Source of the DNA: Solirubrobacteraceae bacterium
GTDB taxonomy: Bacteria > Actinomycetota > Thermoleophilia > Solirubrobacterales > Solirubrobacteraceae
Direction: 5' to 3'
NCBI GenBank assembly: GCA_017744415.1
Contig: JAGIBJ010000048.1
Location: 1 to 60,616 of the forward strand
Length of the DNA stretch: 60,616 nt
Each line of letters opens with the position of its first letter. Position 1 is the first letter of the stretch. Of the stretch, positions 42,205 through 49,348 are shown in pieces. The position numbers were made by a program, and so were the translations under genes. Under the pieces are notes generated by a model. The model was given only the letters and a program-made list of their open reading frames with translations. It did not search any database and was not told the origin of the DNA.

Positions 42205-43658
42205 CGGAGCCGGCCAGCGCACCGCTCGCCCGCCTCGCGCTCGCTGCTGCCGCCGGCGCCGCTTCGGACGGCTGCTGGCTGGTGGGTGGCGCGGTCCGCG
42301 ACGCCCTGCTCGGCGATCCCGAGCCACTCGATCTCGACCTCGCGACGACCGGCGATGTCGCCCGCGTCGCGAAGGCCGTGGCTGACACCCTCAAGGCGCC
42401 GCGCTTCCCGCTCTCCGACCGCTACGGCGGCTTCCGCGTGACCGCCGCCGGAGGGCTGCAGGTCGACGTGATGCCTGTCGCACCGGGGGGCCTCGCCGAC
42501 GATCTGCGTCGCCGCGACACCACCGTGAACGCTCTCGCGATCGCGGCAGCCGACGCGGCAACGAGCTGGCCGCGCATCGATCGCGCGTTCGTGATCGACG
42601 AGCTCGGTGGCCTGGAGGACCTCGCCGGCGGTGTGCAGCGCGCCTGCGGGCCCGACGCCATGCTCGATGACCCGCTGCGCGTCCTACGCCTCGCGCGGGC
42701 CGTCGGCGGTCGACCCTGGAAGCTCGACGGTGAGACGGTGCGCCTCGCGCGAGCTGCCGCGGGGCGTCTCTCGTCCGTGGCCGGTGAACGGATCGGGGCC
42801 GAGCTCCGTGGCACGCTCGGGGCACCGCGCCCGTTGGCTGGCCTGGCCGCGCTCGAGCGAACCGGTGGCCTTGAGGCCGTGCTGCCCGAGGTGCGCGCGC
42901 TCGACGGCATCCAGCAGAGCCCGTACCACCACCTCGATGTCGGCGGCCACACCCGTGAAGTCGTCGACTGGAGCGTCGCGCTCGAATCCCGGCTCGCCGA
43001 CTTCGTCGACGATGACGATGCGGCCGCGGCGACCGTCGGCCTCGACGACGAGGTCGCGGGCGGCTGGACGGTGCGCGACGCGACGCGCTTCGGGGCCCTG
43101 CTCCACGACATCGCCAAGCCCCGCACGCAGGTGCTCGACGAGCGCCGCGGCTTCTACGGCTTCCCGCACCACGACCGGGTGGGGGAGCAGATGGCGGGCG
43201 AGATCATGGAGCGCCTGCGGGCCCCGCGGAAGGTCGTGCGGATGGTCCAGGGCCTGACGCGCCACCACCTCCGCCTCGGCTTCATGGTGCACGCCCAGCC
43301 CCTCGGTCGGGACGGCCACTACGACTACCTCTCGCGTTGCGACCCCGTCGAGGTGGAGGTGACGGTGCTGTCGCTCGCGGATCGGCTCGCCACGCGTGGG
43401 CGCCGCGCCGAGGAGGCCATCGAAGCCCATGCCGCCCTCGCGCGCGAGGTGCTACCCGTGGCCCTCCAGTGGCGGCGTGACGGTGGGGCGCCAGCCCCGC
43501 TGCTCGACGGCGACGCGTTGATCATCCACACCGGCCGGTCGCCGGGACCGTGGCTCGCGGGCGCCCTGGAGCGTCAGCGCCGCGCCCGCTATCTCGATCC
43601 GGAGCTGGGCTCCGAACAGGCCCTCGAGGCCGCCCTCGCCATCCCTTCAGGCGAGTAG
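42201..43658 (+). CDS. CCA-adding tRNA nucleotidyltransferase with HD domain
   Basis: 485 residues. It has the class II head motif WLVGGAVRDALLG, metal DLDL, and DDLRRRDTTVNALAI. The RNA-binding region has DDPLRVLRLARAVGG. A metal-dependent HD phosphohydrolase domain follows (GALLHDIAKPRTQ and FPHHDRVGEQM). It adds or repairs the 3' CCA end of tRNA. GTG 42201 overlaps the alr stop (GTGA). Confidence 0.92.
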   Translation: MTEPASAPLARLALAAAAGAASDGCWLVGGAVRDALLGDPEPLDLDLATTGDVARVAKAVADTLKAPRFPLSDRYGGFRVTAAGGLQVDVMPVAPGGLADDLRRRDTTVNALAIAAADAATSWPRIDRAFVIDELGGLEDLAGGVQRACGPDAMLDDPLRVLRLARAVGGRPWKLDGETVRLARAAAGRLSSVAGERIGAELRGTLGAPRPLAGLAALERTGGLEAVLPEVRALDGIQQSPYHHLDVGGHTREVVDWSVALESRLADFVDDDDAAAATVGLDDEVAGGWTVRDATRFGALLHDIAKPRTQVLDERRGFYGFPHHDRVGEQMAGEIMERLRAPRKVVRMVQGLTRHHLRLGFMVHAQPLGRDGHYDYLSRCDPVEVEVTVLSLADRLATRGRRAEEAIEAHAALAREVLPVALQWRRDGGAPAPLLDGDALIIHTGRSPGPWLAGALERQRRARYLDPELGSEQALEAALAIPSGE

Positions 43659-43661
43659 GCT
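43656..43661 (+). promoter_or_regulatory. TAGGCT -10-like box for the HIT gene
   Basis: 6 nt before GTG 43668; its TAG is also the stop codon of the cca gene. Confidence 0.55.
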
Positions 43662-43667
43662 GGGGCG

Positions 43668-44081
43668 GTGCCCGACGACTGCATCTTCTGCGCCATCGTG
43701 GCCGGCGACATCCCGGCCACGAAGATCGACGAGGACGACCGCGTGGTCGCCTTCATGGACATCAACCCGGCCACGCGGGGCCACACGCTCGTGATCCCGC
43801 GACAGCACGCCGACAACGTGCTCGAGATCGACGAGGAGGATCTCGCGGCCGCCGTGAAGATGGGCCAGCGCATCGCCAAGCGTGCGGTCCGCGGACTCGG
43901 CGCCGACGGCGTCAATCTCCTGAACTCCTGCGGAGAGCACGCCTGGCAGACGGTCTTCCACTTCCACTTGCACGTGATCCCCCGCTACCAGGGCGATCCG
44001 CTGCAGTTGCCGTGGATCCCGCACCCGGGCGACCAAGAAGACATCGCCGCTGCGGCGGCCGTGCTCCGCTCCACGTCCTGA
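43668..44081 (+). CDS. HIT-family nucleotide hydrolase
   Basis: 137 residues. The zinc cysteines are in DDCIFCAIVAGD and the histidine triad is HFHLHVIPR. The length and the IPATKIDEDDRVVAFMDINP start fit the Hint branch, which hydrolyses AMP- or GMP-linked lysine and similar adducts. It is the last plus-strand gene before a convergent minus-strand run. Confidence 0.95.
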   Translation: MPDDCIFCAIVAGDIPATKIDEDDRVVAFMDINPATRGHTLVIPRQHADNVLEIDEEDLAAAVKMGQRIAKRAVRGLGADGVNLLNSCGEHAWQTVFHFHLHVIPRYQGDPLQLPWIPHPGDQEDIAAAAAVLRSTS

Positions 44082-44099
44082 GCGGCGCGTAGAGGTGCC

Positions 44100-44858
44100 T
44101 CAGGCGCCCTGCGACCTCAGCCAGCGGTCCAGGCCCCCGAACATGCCCTCGAACGGCGAAGCGAGGTAGTAGCGCTCGATCGACCCTTCAGGTGCGCGCT
44201 CCTCGAGCCATGCGCGGATCCACGCGGCCATGGCGGCCGGCTCCGAGCCACGCGCAGCCTCGGTGAAGCGGTCGAGCGCGTCGTGCATCCCATCGAGGTG
44301 CGCCGCGACGTCGGTGCTCTGCCCGAAGTGCTGGTAGACGAGCCGCTCCGGTCCCCAAGCGGCGATCCGGTCGAGCGAGGCGTGCCAGGCCGGCGGATCG
44401 ATGTCGGGAGGTGGGGTGGGCGGGAATGCCGGCCCGCCGTCGATGCGGATGCCGCTCACATCGCCGGTGAACGCAGTGCGCGTTGGACGATGCAGGTAAC
44501 TCACGTGGTGCTTGGCGTGGCCCGGCGTATGCGCGACCTCCCAGTCGCCGATCACCTCGTCGCCGCGCACGACGCGTACGTTCGCCTCCGGGATGGCGAT
44601 CACGTCGCCCCAAAGCAGATCGAAGTAGTCGCCGTACACGCGTCGCGCACTCGCGACCAGCCGCGTCGGATCGATCATGTGCGGCGCGCCGAGCTCGTGC
44701 ACCCACACCTCGATCCCCGGGTAGCGCCCGACGAGCGCGCCGGCGCCGCCGGCGTGGTCGAAATGCACGTGCGTGAGCAGCACGGCCCGCGGCGGCTCAT
44801 CGCCGATGGCGTCGAGCACGCGGTCGATCGTGCGCTGCGAGCCCGGGTCGACGATCAC
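44100..44858 (-). CDS. Metallo-beta-lactamase-fold hydrolase; N-terminus interrupted
   Basis: 252 residues from GTG 44858. The metal sites are complete: LLTHVHFDHAGGAG, VAHTPGHAKHHVSY, and FTGDVSGI plus a distal His (VYQHFGQS). The usual first strands are encoded just upstream in the same frame (IDLLHLGQPGAIAAHRFGDV), but that frame has no ATG, GTG or TTG. The nearest ATG (44965) is in another frame and meets a stop at 44936. So the natural N-terminus needs a frameshift, a rare start, or a corrected base. The substrate is unknown. Confidence 0.85.
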   Translation of the reverse strand: MIVDPGSQRTIDRVLDAIGDEPPRAVLLTHVHFDHAGGAGALVGRYPGIEVWVHELGAPHMIDPTRLVASARRVYGDYFDLLWGDVIAIPEANVRVVRGDEVIGDWEVAHTPGHAKHHVSYLHRPTRTAFTGDVSGIRIDGGPAFPPTPPPDIDPPAWHASLDRIAAWGPERLVYQHFGQSTDVAAHLDGMHDALDRFTEAARGSEPAAMAAWIRAWLEERAPEGSIERYYLASPFEGMFGGLDRWLRSQGA

Positions 44859-44985
44859 GTCGCCGAAGCGGTGTGCGGCGATGGCTCCGGGCTGCCCGAG
44901 GTGCAGCAGGTCGATCGCTTCGGGCAGCGGGGGCGCTACCTCGGAGTCGGCGGTGCCGCCGTCATCTCCCCCGAGTGCGCGAACG

Positions 44986-45699
44986 CTACTTCTTCTTGGT
45001 CGTGGTCTTGGTGGTCGTCGTCTTCGCCGGGGTCGGCGTCGGGACGAACGTCGCGCTGTAGGCGAGGCGCGCGCGCTGGTAGAGCGCGGCGAACGACGCC
45101 TGGGTCGCGTTGCCGACGAGGGCGCGCTGCGAGGCGAAGTTCTCCTGGACGGCGTCCTTCAGCGGGCGCGTGGAGCGCCAGCTCGTGTCGGAGCCGAGGC
45201 CGAGCTGGATCACGGGGGCCCAGGTCGGCACGGTGATCCCGACGATCTGGCCCTTCTTGACCGGGAGCGCCGTCGGGAGCGCGAAGGTCGGCGTGGTGCC
45301 GAGGTACTTGGTGACGTCGACGAGCGGGCCCTTCTGCACGACCTTGAACACCGACTTGCCAAGCGGCGCGAGGACGACGAGCGCCACCTTCGGTGAGCCG
45401 CCGTACCGCGAGTTCACATCGCTCACCTGCGAGGCCGAGACGGAGGCGAGGGGGAGGGTCCACGCGACGAGGTGGCCACTGGACGGCGCCGTCGTGAAGT
45501 TCTTCGTCGTCCCGACCTTGGCTTGGAAGCCGGTCTGGCGGACGAGCACGATGCGGCAGTCGTTCGCCTCGAAACCGGGGCAGCCGGGCTTGTTCTCGCC
45601 GAGCGCGGCGATCTCGCTGATCGCGGCGGTCGCAGGAGTGGCTGCGCCGAGGGCGCCGGCGAGCAGAGCGAGCGGAAGGAGAAGCTTGCGGAGAGTCAC
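44986..45699 (-). CDS. Secreted hypothetical protein, 237 aa
   Basis: GTG 45699 starts a signal peptide (RKLLLPLALLAGALGAATPA, cut near ATAAIS). The mature part is beta-rich with one cysteine pair (NKPGCPGFEANDCRIV). The C-terminus is a Thr/Lys low-complexity tail (PAKTTTTKTTTKKK). It resembles other extracellular proteins of soil actinobacteria that carry an ISEIAALGENKPGCPG-like opening; function is unknown. Confidence 0.82.
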   Translation of the reverse strand: MTLRKLLLPLALLAGALGAATPATAAISEIAALGENKPGCPGFEANDCRIVLVRQTGFQAKVGTTKNFTTAPSSGHLVAWTLPLASVSASQVSDVNSRYGGSPKVALVVLAPLGKSVFKVVQKGPLVDVTKYLGTTPTFALPTALPVKKGQIVGITVPTWAPVIQLGLGSDTSWRSTRPLKDAVQENFASQRALVGNATQASFAALYQRARLAYSATFVPTPTPAKTTTTKTTTKKK

Positions 45700-45742
45700 G
45701 TCGATTGGAACACGCGGAGGGCGGGGAAGGTGCTGTGGTCGA

Positions 45743-46201
45743 TCAGCAGACGCCCGGGTTCAGGTCGCAGAAGCTGCTGCTGCCGCTCCCACCCGAGCCC
45801 GAGTTGCCGGTCGAACCGGACGAATTGCCGCCACTCGTTCCGCCACCGATCGTGGCGCCCCCGGACCCGGAGGAGGAGCTGCCCGACGTGCCACTGCCGC
45901 CGACGGCGGCGCCGCCGGACGAGCCACTCGAACTCGACGACGTGCCGGAACCAGACGAACTGCCGGTACCAGTGGACGTGCCGGTGTCGGTCGACGGCGT
46001 GGTCGGCGTAGTGTCGGCAGGGGTCGTCTCGGTGGCGTCGGTGTCGGCACCGTCACCCGTGTCGTTGCTGGCGATCTCGCCAGTCGGAGGGACGAGATCC
46101 GGCTTCGACTGCGGATTCGGCGCCACCGCAGTGCCACCGCCGCAGCCGACGACGACCGTCACCGACGCGAGGAGGACCAGGATGGAGGCGCGGGGCCTCA
46201 T
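45743..46201 (-). CDS. Ser/Gly/Thr-rich lipoprotein, 152 aa
   Basis: The start MRPRASILVLLASVTVVVGC has a lipobox ending VVVGC, so Cys20 would be lipidated. The rest is an acidic Thr stretch followed by a long Ser/Gly repeat region. It ends with a small cysteine-bearing motif FCDLNPGVC. It looks like a flexible surface anchor without a folded domain. Confidence 0.75.
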   Translation of the reverse strand: MRPRASILVLLASVTVVVGCGGGTAVAPNPQSKPDLVPPTGEIASNDTGDGADTDATETTPADTTPTTPSTDTGTSTGTGSSSGSGTSSSSSGSSGGAAVGGSGTSGSSSSGSGGATIGGGTSGGNSSGSTGNSGSGGSGSSSFCDLNPGVC

Positions 46202-46210
46202 GGCGCCTGC

Positions 46211-46474
46211 TCAGTCGGCGAGCGCCGTCATCCGGCGGCCGCACGTGGGGCACTCGTTGAGGTCGCGCTGAGCCATCTCGCCGCAATGCGGGCAGATGCG
46301 CAGCGTCGCGACGGACCACGGAAGGTTCGACGAGGACGGCGCAAGCGGCAAGACCTTGCCGATGACCTGCAGCTTCTCGCCAGACACGTGGTCGTGGTAA
46401 ACGAGCTCGGGATCGGCCTCGAGGATGAGCTCGCGGCCGCTCGAGGGCGTGCGGAACCGGTAACGCTGCTTCAC
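46211..46474 (-). CDS. Small zinc-ribbon protein, 87 aa
   Basis: GTG 46474 start. A beta-rich N-terminal half (RYRFRTPSSGRELILEADPE) is followed by a zinc ribbon, CPHCGEMAQRDLNECPTCGRR, with two CxxC knuckles. It is cytosolic. It may act as a regulator or an RNA/DNA-binding protein; no family name is assigned. Confidence 0.75.
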   Translation of the reverse strand: MKQRYRFRTPSSGRELILEADPELVYHDHVSGEKLQVIGKVLPLAPSSSNLPWSVATLRICPHCGEMAQRDLNECPTCGRRMTALAD

Positions 46475-46481
46475 GCAGGCA

Positions 46482-46487
46482 ACCCTA
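46482..46487 (-). promoter_or_regulatory. TAGGGT -10-like box for the zinc-ribbon gene
   Basis: 7 nt before GTG 46474 on the minus strand. Confidence 0.5.
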
Positions 46488-46531
46488 CCAACCGGAGGCG
46501 CGGACGGCGCCTTCCGTGGGCCCCGGCCGTG

Positions 46532-46936
46532 TCAGGCGAGCAGGAACGAACGACCGTCGTCACTCTGCGGATCGTCGAGGCCGAAGCGGCGACGCACGCG
46601 GAACTCGGACGGCGACAGGCCATGGTGACGGCGGAACGCCTTCGCGAACTGCGCTGGCTGGCGATAGCCCACCTGGAAGGCGACGCTCCGCACCGAGTAG
46701 CGCGGATCCGTGAGCAGTTCAGCGGCACGATCCATGCGCACAGCGGTGAGGACGTCGCGGAACGTGGTGCCGCCGACCTCGGCGAACGCGCGCTGCAGCT
46801 GGCGGCGAGAGGACGCGATCTTGACGGCGATGTCGTCAAGCGTCAGCGCCGACGCATATTCGGCCTCGATGACCGACACCGCCTCGCGGTAAAGGGCGGT
46901 ACGGCTGGCGATGGTGGAGGCGCGGTGCTCGGTCAT
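46532..46936 (-). CDS. Minimal AraC-family regulator (DNA-binding domain only)
   Basis: 134 residues. Two helix-turn-helix units are visible: LDDIAVKIASSRRQLQRAF and the C-terminal VRSVAFQVGYRQPAQFAKAF followed by FRRHHGLSPSEFR. There is no sensory domain, unlike the usual 250-300 residue AraC proteins, so it may be controlled by its own level. GAGG lies 7 nt before ATG 46936. Confidence 0.88.
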   Translation of the reverse strand: MTEHRASTIASRTALYREAVSVIEAEYASALTLDDIAVKIASSRRQLQRAFAEVGGTTFRDVLTAVRMDRAAELLTDPRYSVRSVAFQVGYRQPAQFAKAFRRHHGLSPSEFRVRRRFGLDDPQSDDGRSFLLA

Positions 46937-47292
46937 GGGTTACCTCGACTGGGGGTCTCGGTTGGGGGCTGCGACGCGGCGTATCAGGGTCAGTAGAGCC
47001 GTGTCGGACGAGACTGCTTGCATTCCATGCTAGTCGCGTTTCGACAATTCTGGCGCATCTCAGGTCTCGTGATCCCCACCATAGCGGTCACGCCCGTCCG
47101 GTGTGACGAACTGGTCAAATCAGAGTGCGAACGTCCAGGGTCTCTGTGGTCATGGGCGGTCGAACGTCATGGCGCCACTCTGGACATTGTGACGATTGCT
47201 GCGATATGGTCAGACGAGGGTCGCAGTCCAGGTGCGGCCGGCCACCCGCGGGGAGCGCACGGTGGCGACGACACGCGGGCAGGATGGTCCGG
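46937..47292. other. Divergent intergenic region, comparatively AT-rich
   Basis: 356 bases between the AraC gene and the CBS gene. It has the lowest GC in this part of the window and several promoter-like boxes (TTGCAT, GACAAT and GCGATATGGT), but no clear pair. No convincing ORF is seen. It may hold AraC-type operator sites. Confidence 0.5.
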
Positions 47293-47730
47293 ATGGGAGA
47301 GATCAGCAACATGGTGAGCGACGCAATGTCGTCGGTCGTTCTGACCGTCGGGCCCGACCACACCCTGCAGGTGGCCGCCACGAAGATGGCGGAACGCGGC
47401 GTCGGCTCGGCCGTCGTCGTCGACCCTGACGGGTACGGCCCCGGACTGATCGCCGAGCGCGACATCGTCCGCGCCGTTGCCAGCGGCAAAGATCTCAAGA
47501 CCGAGCGCGTCAGCGACCACATGGCACGCGACACCGTCGTCGCGACCCCGAGCTGGCCGCTCGAGCACGCCGCCGAAATGATGATGCGCGGCCGCGCTCG
47601 CCACCTCGTGGTCGTCGAGGGCCGCGAGGTCGTCGGCGTCGTCTCGATCCGCGACATCGTCGCCGCCTGGGAGCCGATCGCCGCAGCCTTCAGCGCCCAA
47701 AAGGGCCAGTCCCTCGCAACCGCCGGCTAA
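47293..47730 (+). CDS. CBS-domain-pair protein
   Basis: About 145 residues from ATG 47293; ATG 47284 and 47311 are alternatives. It is made of two CBS motifs: VLTVGPDHTLQVAATKMAER with GLIAERDIVRAV, and VATPSWPLEHAAEMMMRGRA with GVVSIRDIV. Stand-alone CBS pairs bind adenine nucleotides and act as sensors; the partner is unknown. Confidence 0.88.
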   Translation: MGEISNMVSDAMSSVVLTVGPDHTLQVAATKMAERGVGSAVVVDPDGYGPGLIAERDIVRAVASGKDLKTERVSDHMARDTVVATPSWPLEHAAEMMMRGRARHLVVVEGREVVGVVSIRDIVAAWEPIAAAFSAQKGQSLATAG

Positions 47731-47899
47731 AGCGGGCGCGCCGCGGCTGCCCGCGCCGCGCGGCGATCTGCATCCCCCGCCGATCCTCACGGGCGGCCGC
47801 CCTATCGGCTCACCGGGGAATCCGGCTCATCCACGCGGCACGCACGGCCGCGGCACACCGTGGACGTATGGGCTGAACGAAGTGGCGATGGCCTGAACG

Positions 47900-47931
47900 A
47901 CGGAGGGCGCCCCAATCGGGACGCCCTCCGT
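47900..47931 (-). terminator. Terminator of the cytochrome oxidase cluster
   Basis: A 10-bp stem (47900-47909 with 47922-47931) extended inward by CCC/GGG around an AATC loop. It lies 31 nt after the last oxidase-cluster gene on the minus strand. Confidence 0.75.
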
Positions 47932-47961
47932 GGAAGTACTTGGCGCTCGAGGCGCGCCGAC

Positions 47962-48285
47962 TCAGTGCTGCGCGTCGCCGGAGGCTGCCGCCGCGTCGAC
48001 CGCGGGCGCGTCATGCGGCTCGTGACCACCGGCGTGGTCGCCGTGATCGTGATCGCCGTGATCATGGTGATCCGGCAGCGCCTTGAACTCGGCGATCGCG
48101 TCGCGGGTCCAGGCGAACAGCACCATCAACAGCGTGATGAGGCCGAAGAGGAAGAACACCGGCGAATCCTGCGTAAGGCCGATGAGCATGATCGTCGTCG
48201 TGGCAGCGACCAGCAGCGGCTGGGCGCTCGGGCCGGGGAGGTGGATCTCCTCGCCGACCTCGGGAAGCTGACGCTCGGTCGACAT
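47962..48285 (-). CDS. Cytochrome c oxidase subunit 4-like membrane protein with His-rich tail
   Basis: 107 residues. EEIHLPGPSAQPLLVAATTT opens the pattern of actinobacterial oxidase subunit IV-like proteins, followed by two membrane helices (LLVAATTTIMLIGL and VFFLFGLITLLMVLFAW). The C-terminal tail DHHDHGDHDHGDHAGGHEPH is a metal-binding-looking His/Asp repeat. ATG 48285 overlaps the stop of the small upstream gene (TAATG). Confidence 0.8.
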   Translation of the reverse strand: MSTERQLPEVGEEIHLPGPSAQPLLVAATTTIMLIGLTQDSPVFFLFGLITLLMVLFAWTRDAIAEFKALPDHHDHGDHDHGDHAGGHEPHDAPAVDAAAASGDAQH

Positions 48286-48404
48286 TACGGCGTGCCTCCG
48301 ACGTAGATCACCGACGCGACGAAGCCAGCCCCGGTCATCACGAGGATGACGAGCGTCGAAATGATGGTGACGCGGAAGTTGCTTCTCACGAGTTGCTTGT
48401 CCAT
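48285..48404 (-). CDS. 39-residue single-span membrane protein of the oxidase cluster
   Basis: The ATG at 48404 has GGAG 6 nt upstream. The peptide begins MDKQLVRSNFRVTIISTLVI and is one membrane helix with a basic N-terminus and tail IYVGGTP. It sits between ctaB and the subunit-4-like gene and overlaps the latter by one base, so it is very likely translated. It could be a small oxidase or assembly subunit. Confidence 0.7.
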   Translation of the reverse strand: MDKQLVRSNFRVTIISTLVILVMTGAGFVASVIYVGGTP

Positions 48405-48448
48405 GAGCGACTCCAGTCTAAACGGGGGGCCGAGCCTACGGAAGCGCG

Positions 48449-49348
48449 CTAGAGGCGCGTGTCGCAGACCATCGCGCCGAACACCAGCGCGAGGTACAGA
48501 AGGCTGTAGAGGTAAACCCGCAACGCGAGCGGCTTGCTCGGGTTGCGGCGCAGCAGCTCGGCGCCCGCGAGGAACACGCCGCCGAGGATGAGGGCGGACG
48601 AGAGGTAACGCCCGCCCATGCCGTAGGTGAACACCGGCACGAGCGTGCTGAGCACGAGCACCACGGTGCTGCCGACGATCCAGTTGCGGGTGGTCTTCTC
48701 GCCGCGAACGACCGGCATCATCGGCACGCCGACCTTCGCGTACTCGTCCTTCATCAGGAGCGAGAGCGCCCAGAAATGGGGAGGGGTCCAGAAGAAGACG
48801 ATGCCGAACAGGGCGACCGACGTGGTGGTGATGTTGCCTTGCACGGCGGCCCAGCCGGCCATCGCCGGAAACGCGCCGGCGGCGCCACCGATCACGATGT
48901 TCTGGGGCGTGCGGCGCTTGAGCCACATCGTGTAGATGAACACGTACCAAACGAAACCGGCGAACGAGAGGCCCGCGGTGAGCCAGTTCACGGTGAGGCC
49001 GAGCAGCAGCATGCTGCTGCTCAGCAGGAACGCACCCCAGCTCAGCGCGAGCGCGGAGGAGACGCGGCCAGAAGGGATGGGACGCAACGCGGTGCGGCCC
49101 ATCTGAACGTCGATGTCGCGGTCGTACCAGTGATTCACGGCCCCCGCAGCCCCGGCGCACATGTAGCCGCCGAGGACGGTGAGGAGCACGAGCTCGAGCG
49201 ACGGAAGCCCCGCCACGTACATCGACGTGACGGTGGTCAGGAGCAGGAGGCTCTGGACCTTGGGCTTCGTCAGCTCGAACAGGTCGAGCGCGAGCTGGAC
49301 GGAGCGCGGCCGGGCGACCGCGCCGACGGTGACGGCAGGTGCTGACAC
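48449..49348 (-). CDS. ctaB: Protohaem IX farnesyltransferase (haem O synthase)
   Basis: 299-residue polytopic UbiA-family enzyme that farnesylates haem b for the oxidase. The first Asp-rich motif is NHWYDRDIDVQMGRT and the second lies in LLMKDEYAKVGVPMMP; RPIPSGRVS and FFWTPPHFW are typical. The GTG start is directly adjacent to the ctaD stop. Confidence 0.95.
   Translation of the reverse strand: MSAPAVTVGAVARPRSVQLALDLFELTKPKVQSLLLLTTVTSMYVAGLPSLELVLLTVLGGYMCAGAAGAVNHWYDRDIDVQMGRTALRPIPSGRVSSALALSWGAFLLSSSMLLLGLTVNWLTAGLSFAGFVWYVFIYTMWLKRRTPQNIVIGGAAGAFPAMAGWAAVQGNITTTSVALFGIVFFWTPPHFWALSLLMKDEYAKVGVPMMPVVRGEKTTRNWIVGSTVVLVLSTLVPVFTYGMGGRYLSSALILGGVFLAGAELLRRNPSKPLALRVYLYSLLYLALVFGAMVCDTRL

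Noticed and set aside
39508..42327. 939-codon minus-strand ORF
   Set aside because: Antisense to nnrD and alr; no domain pattern and extreme Gly/Arg/Ala content.
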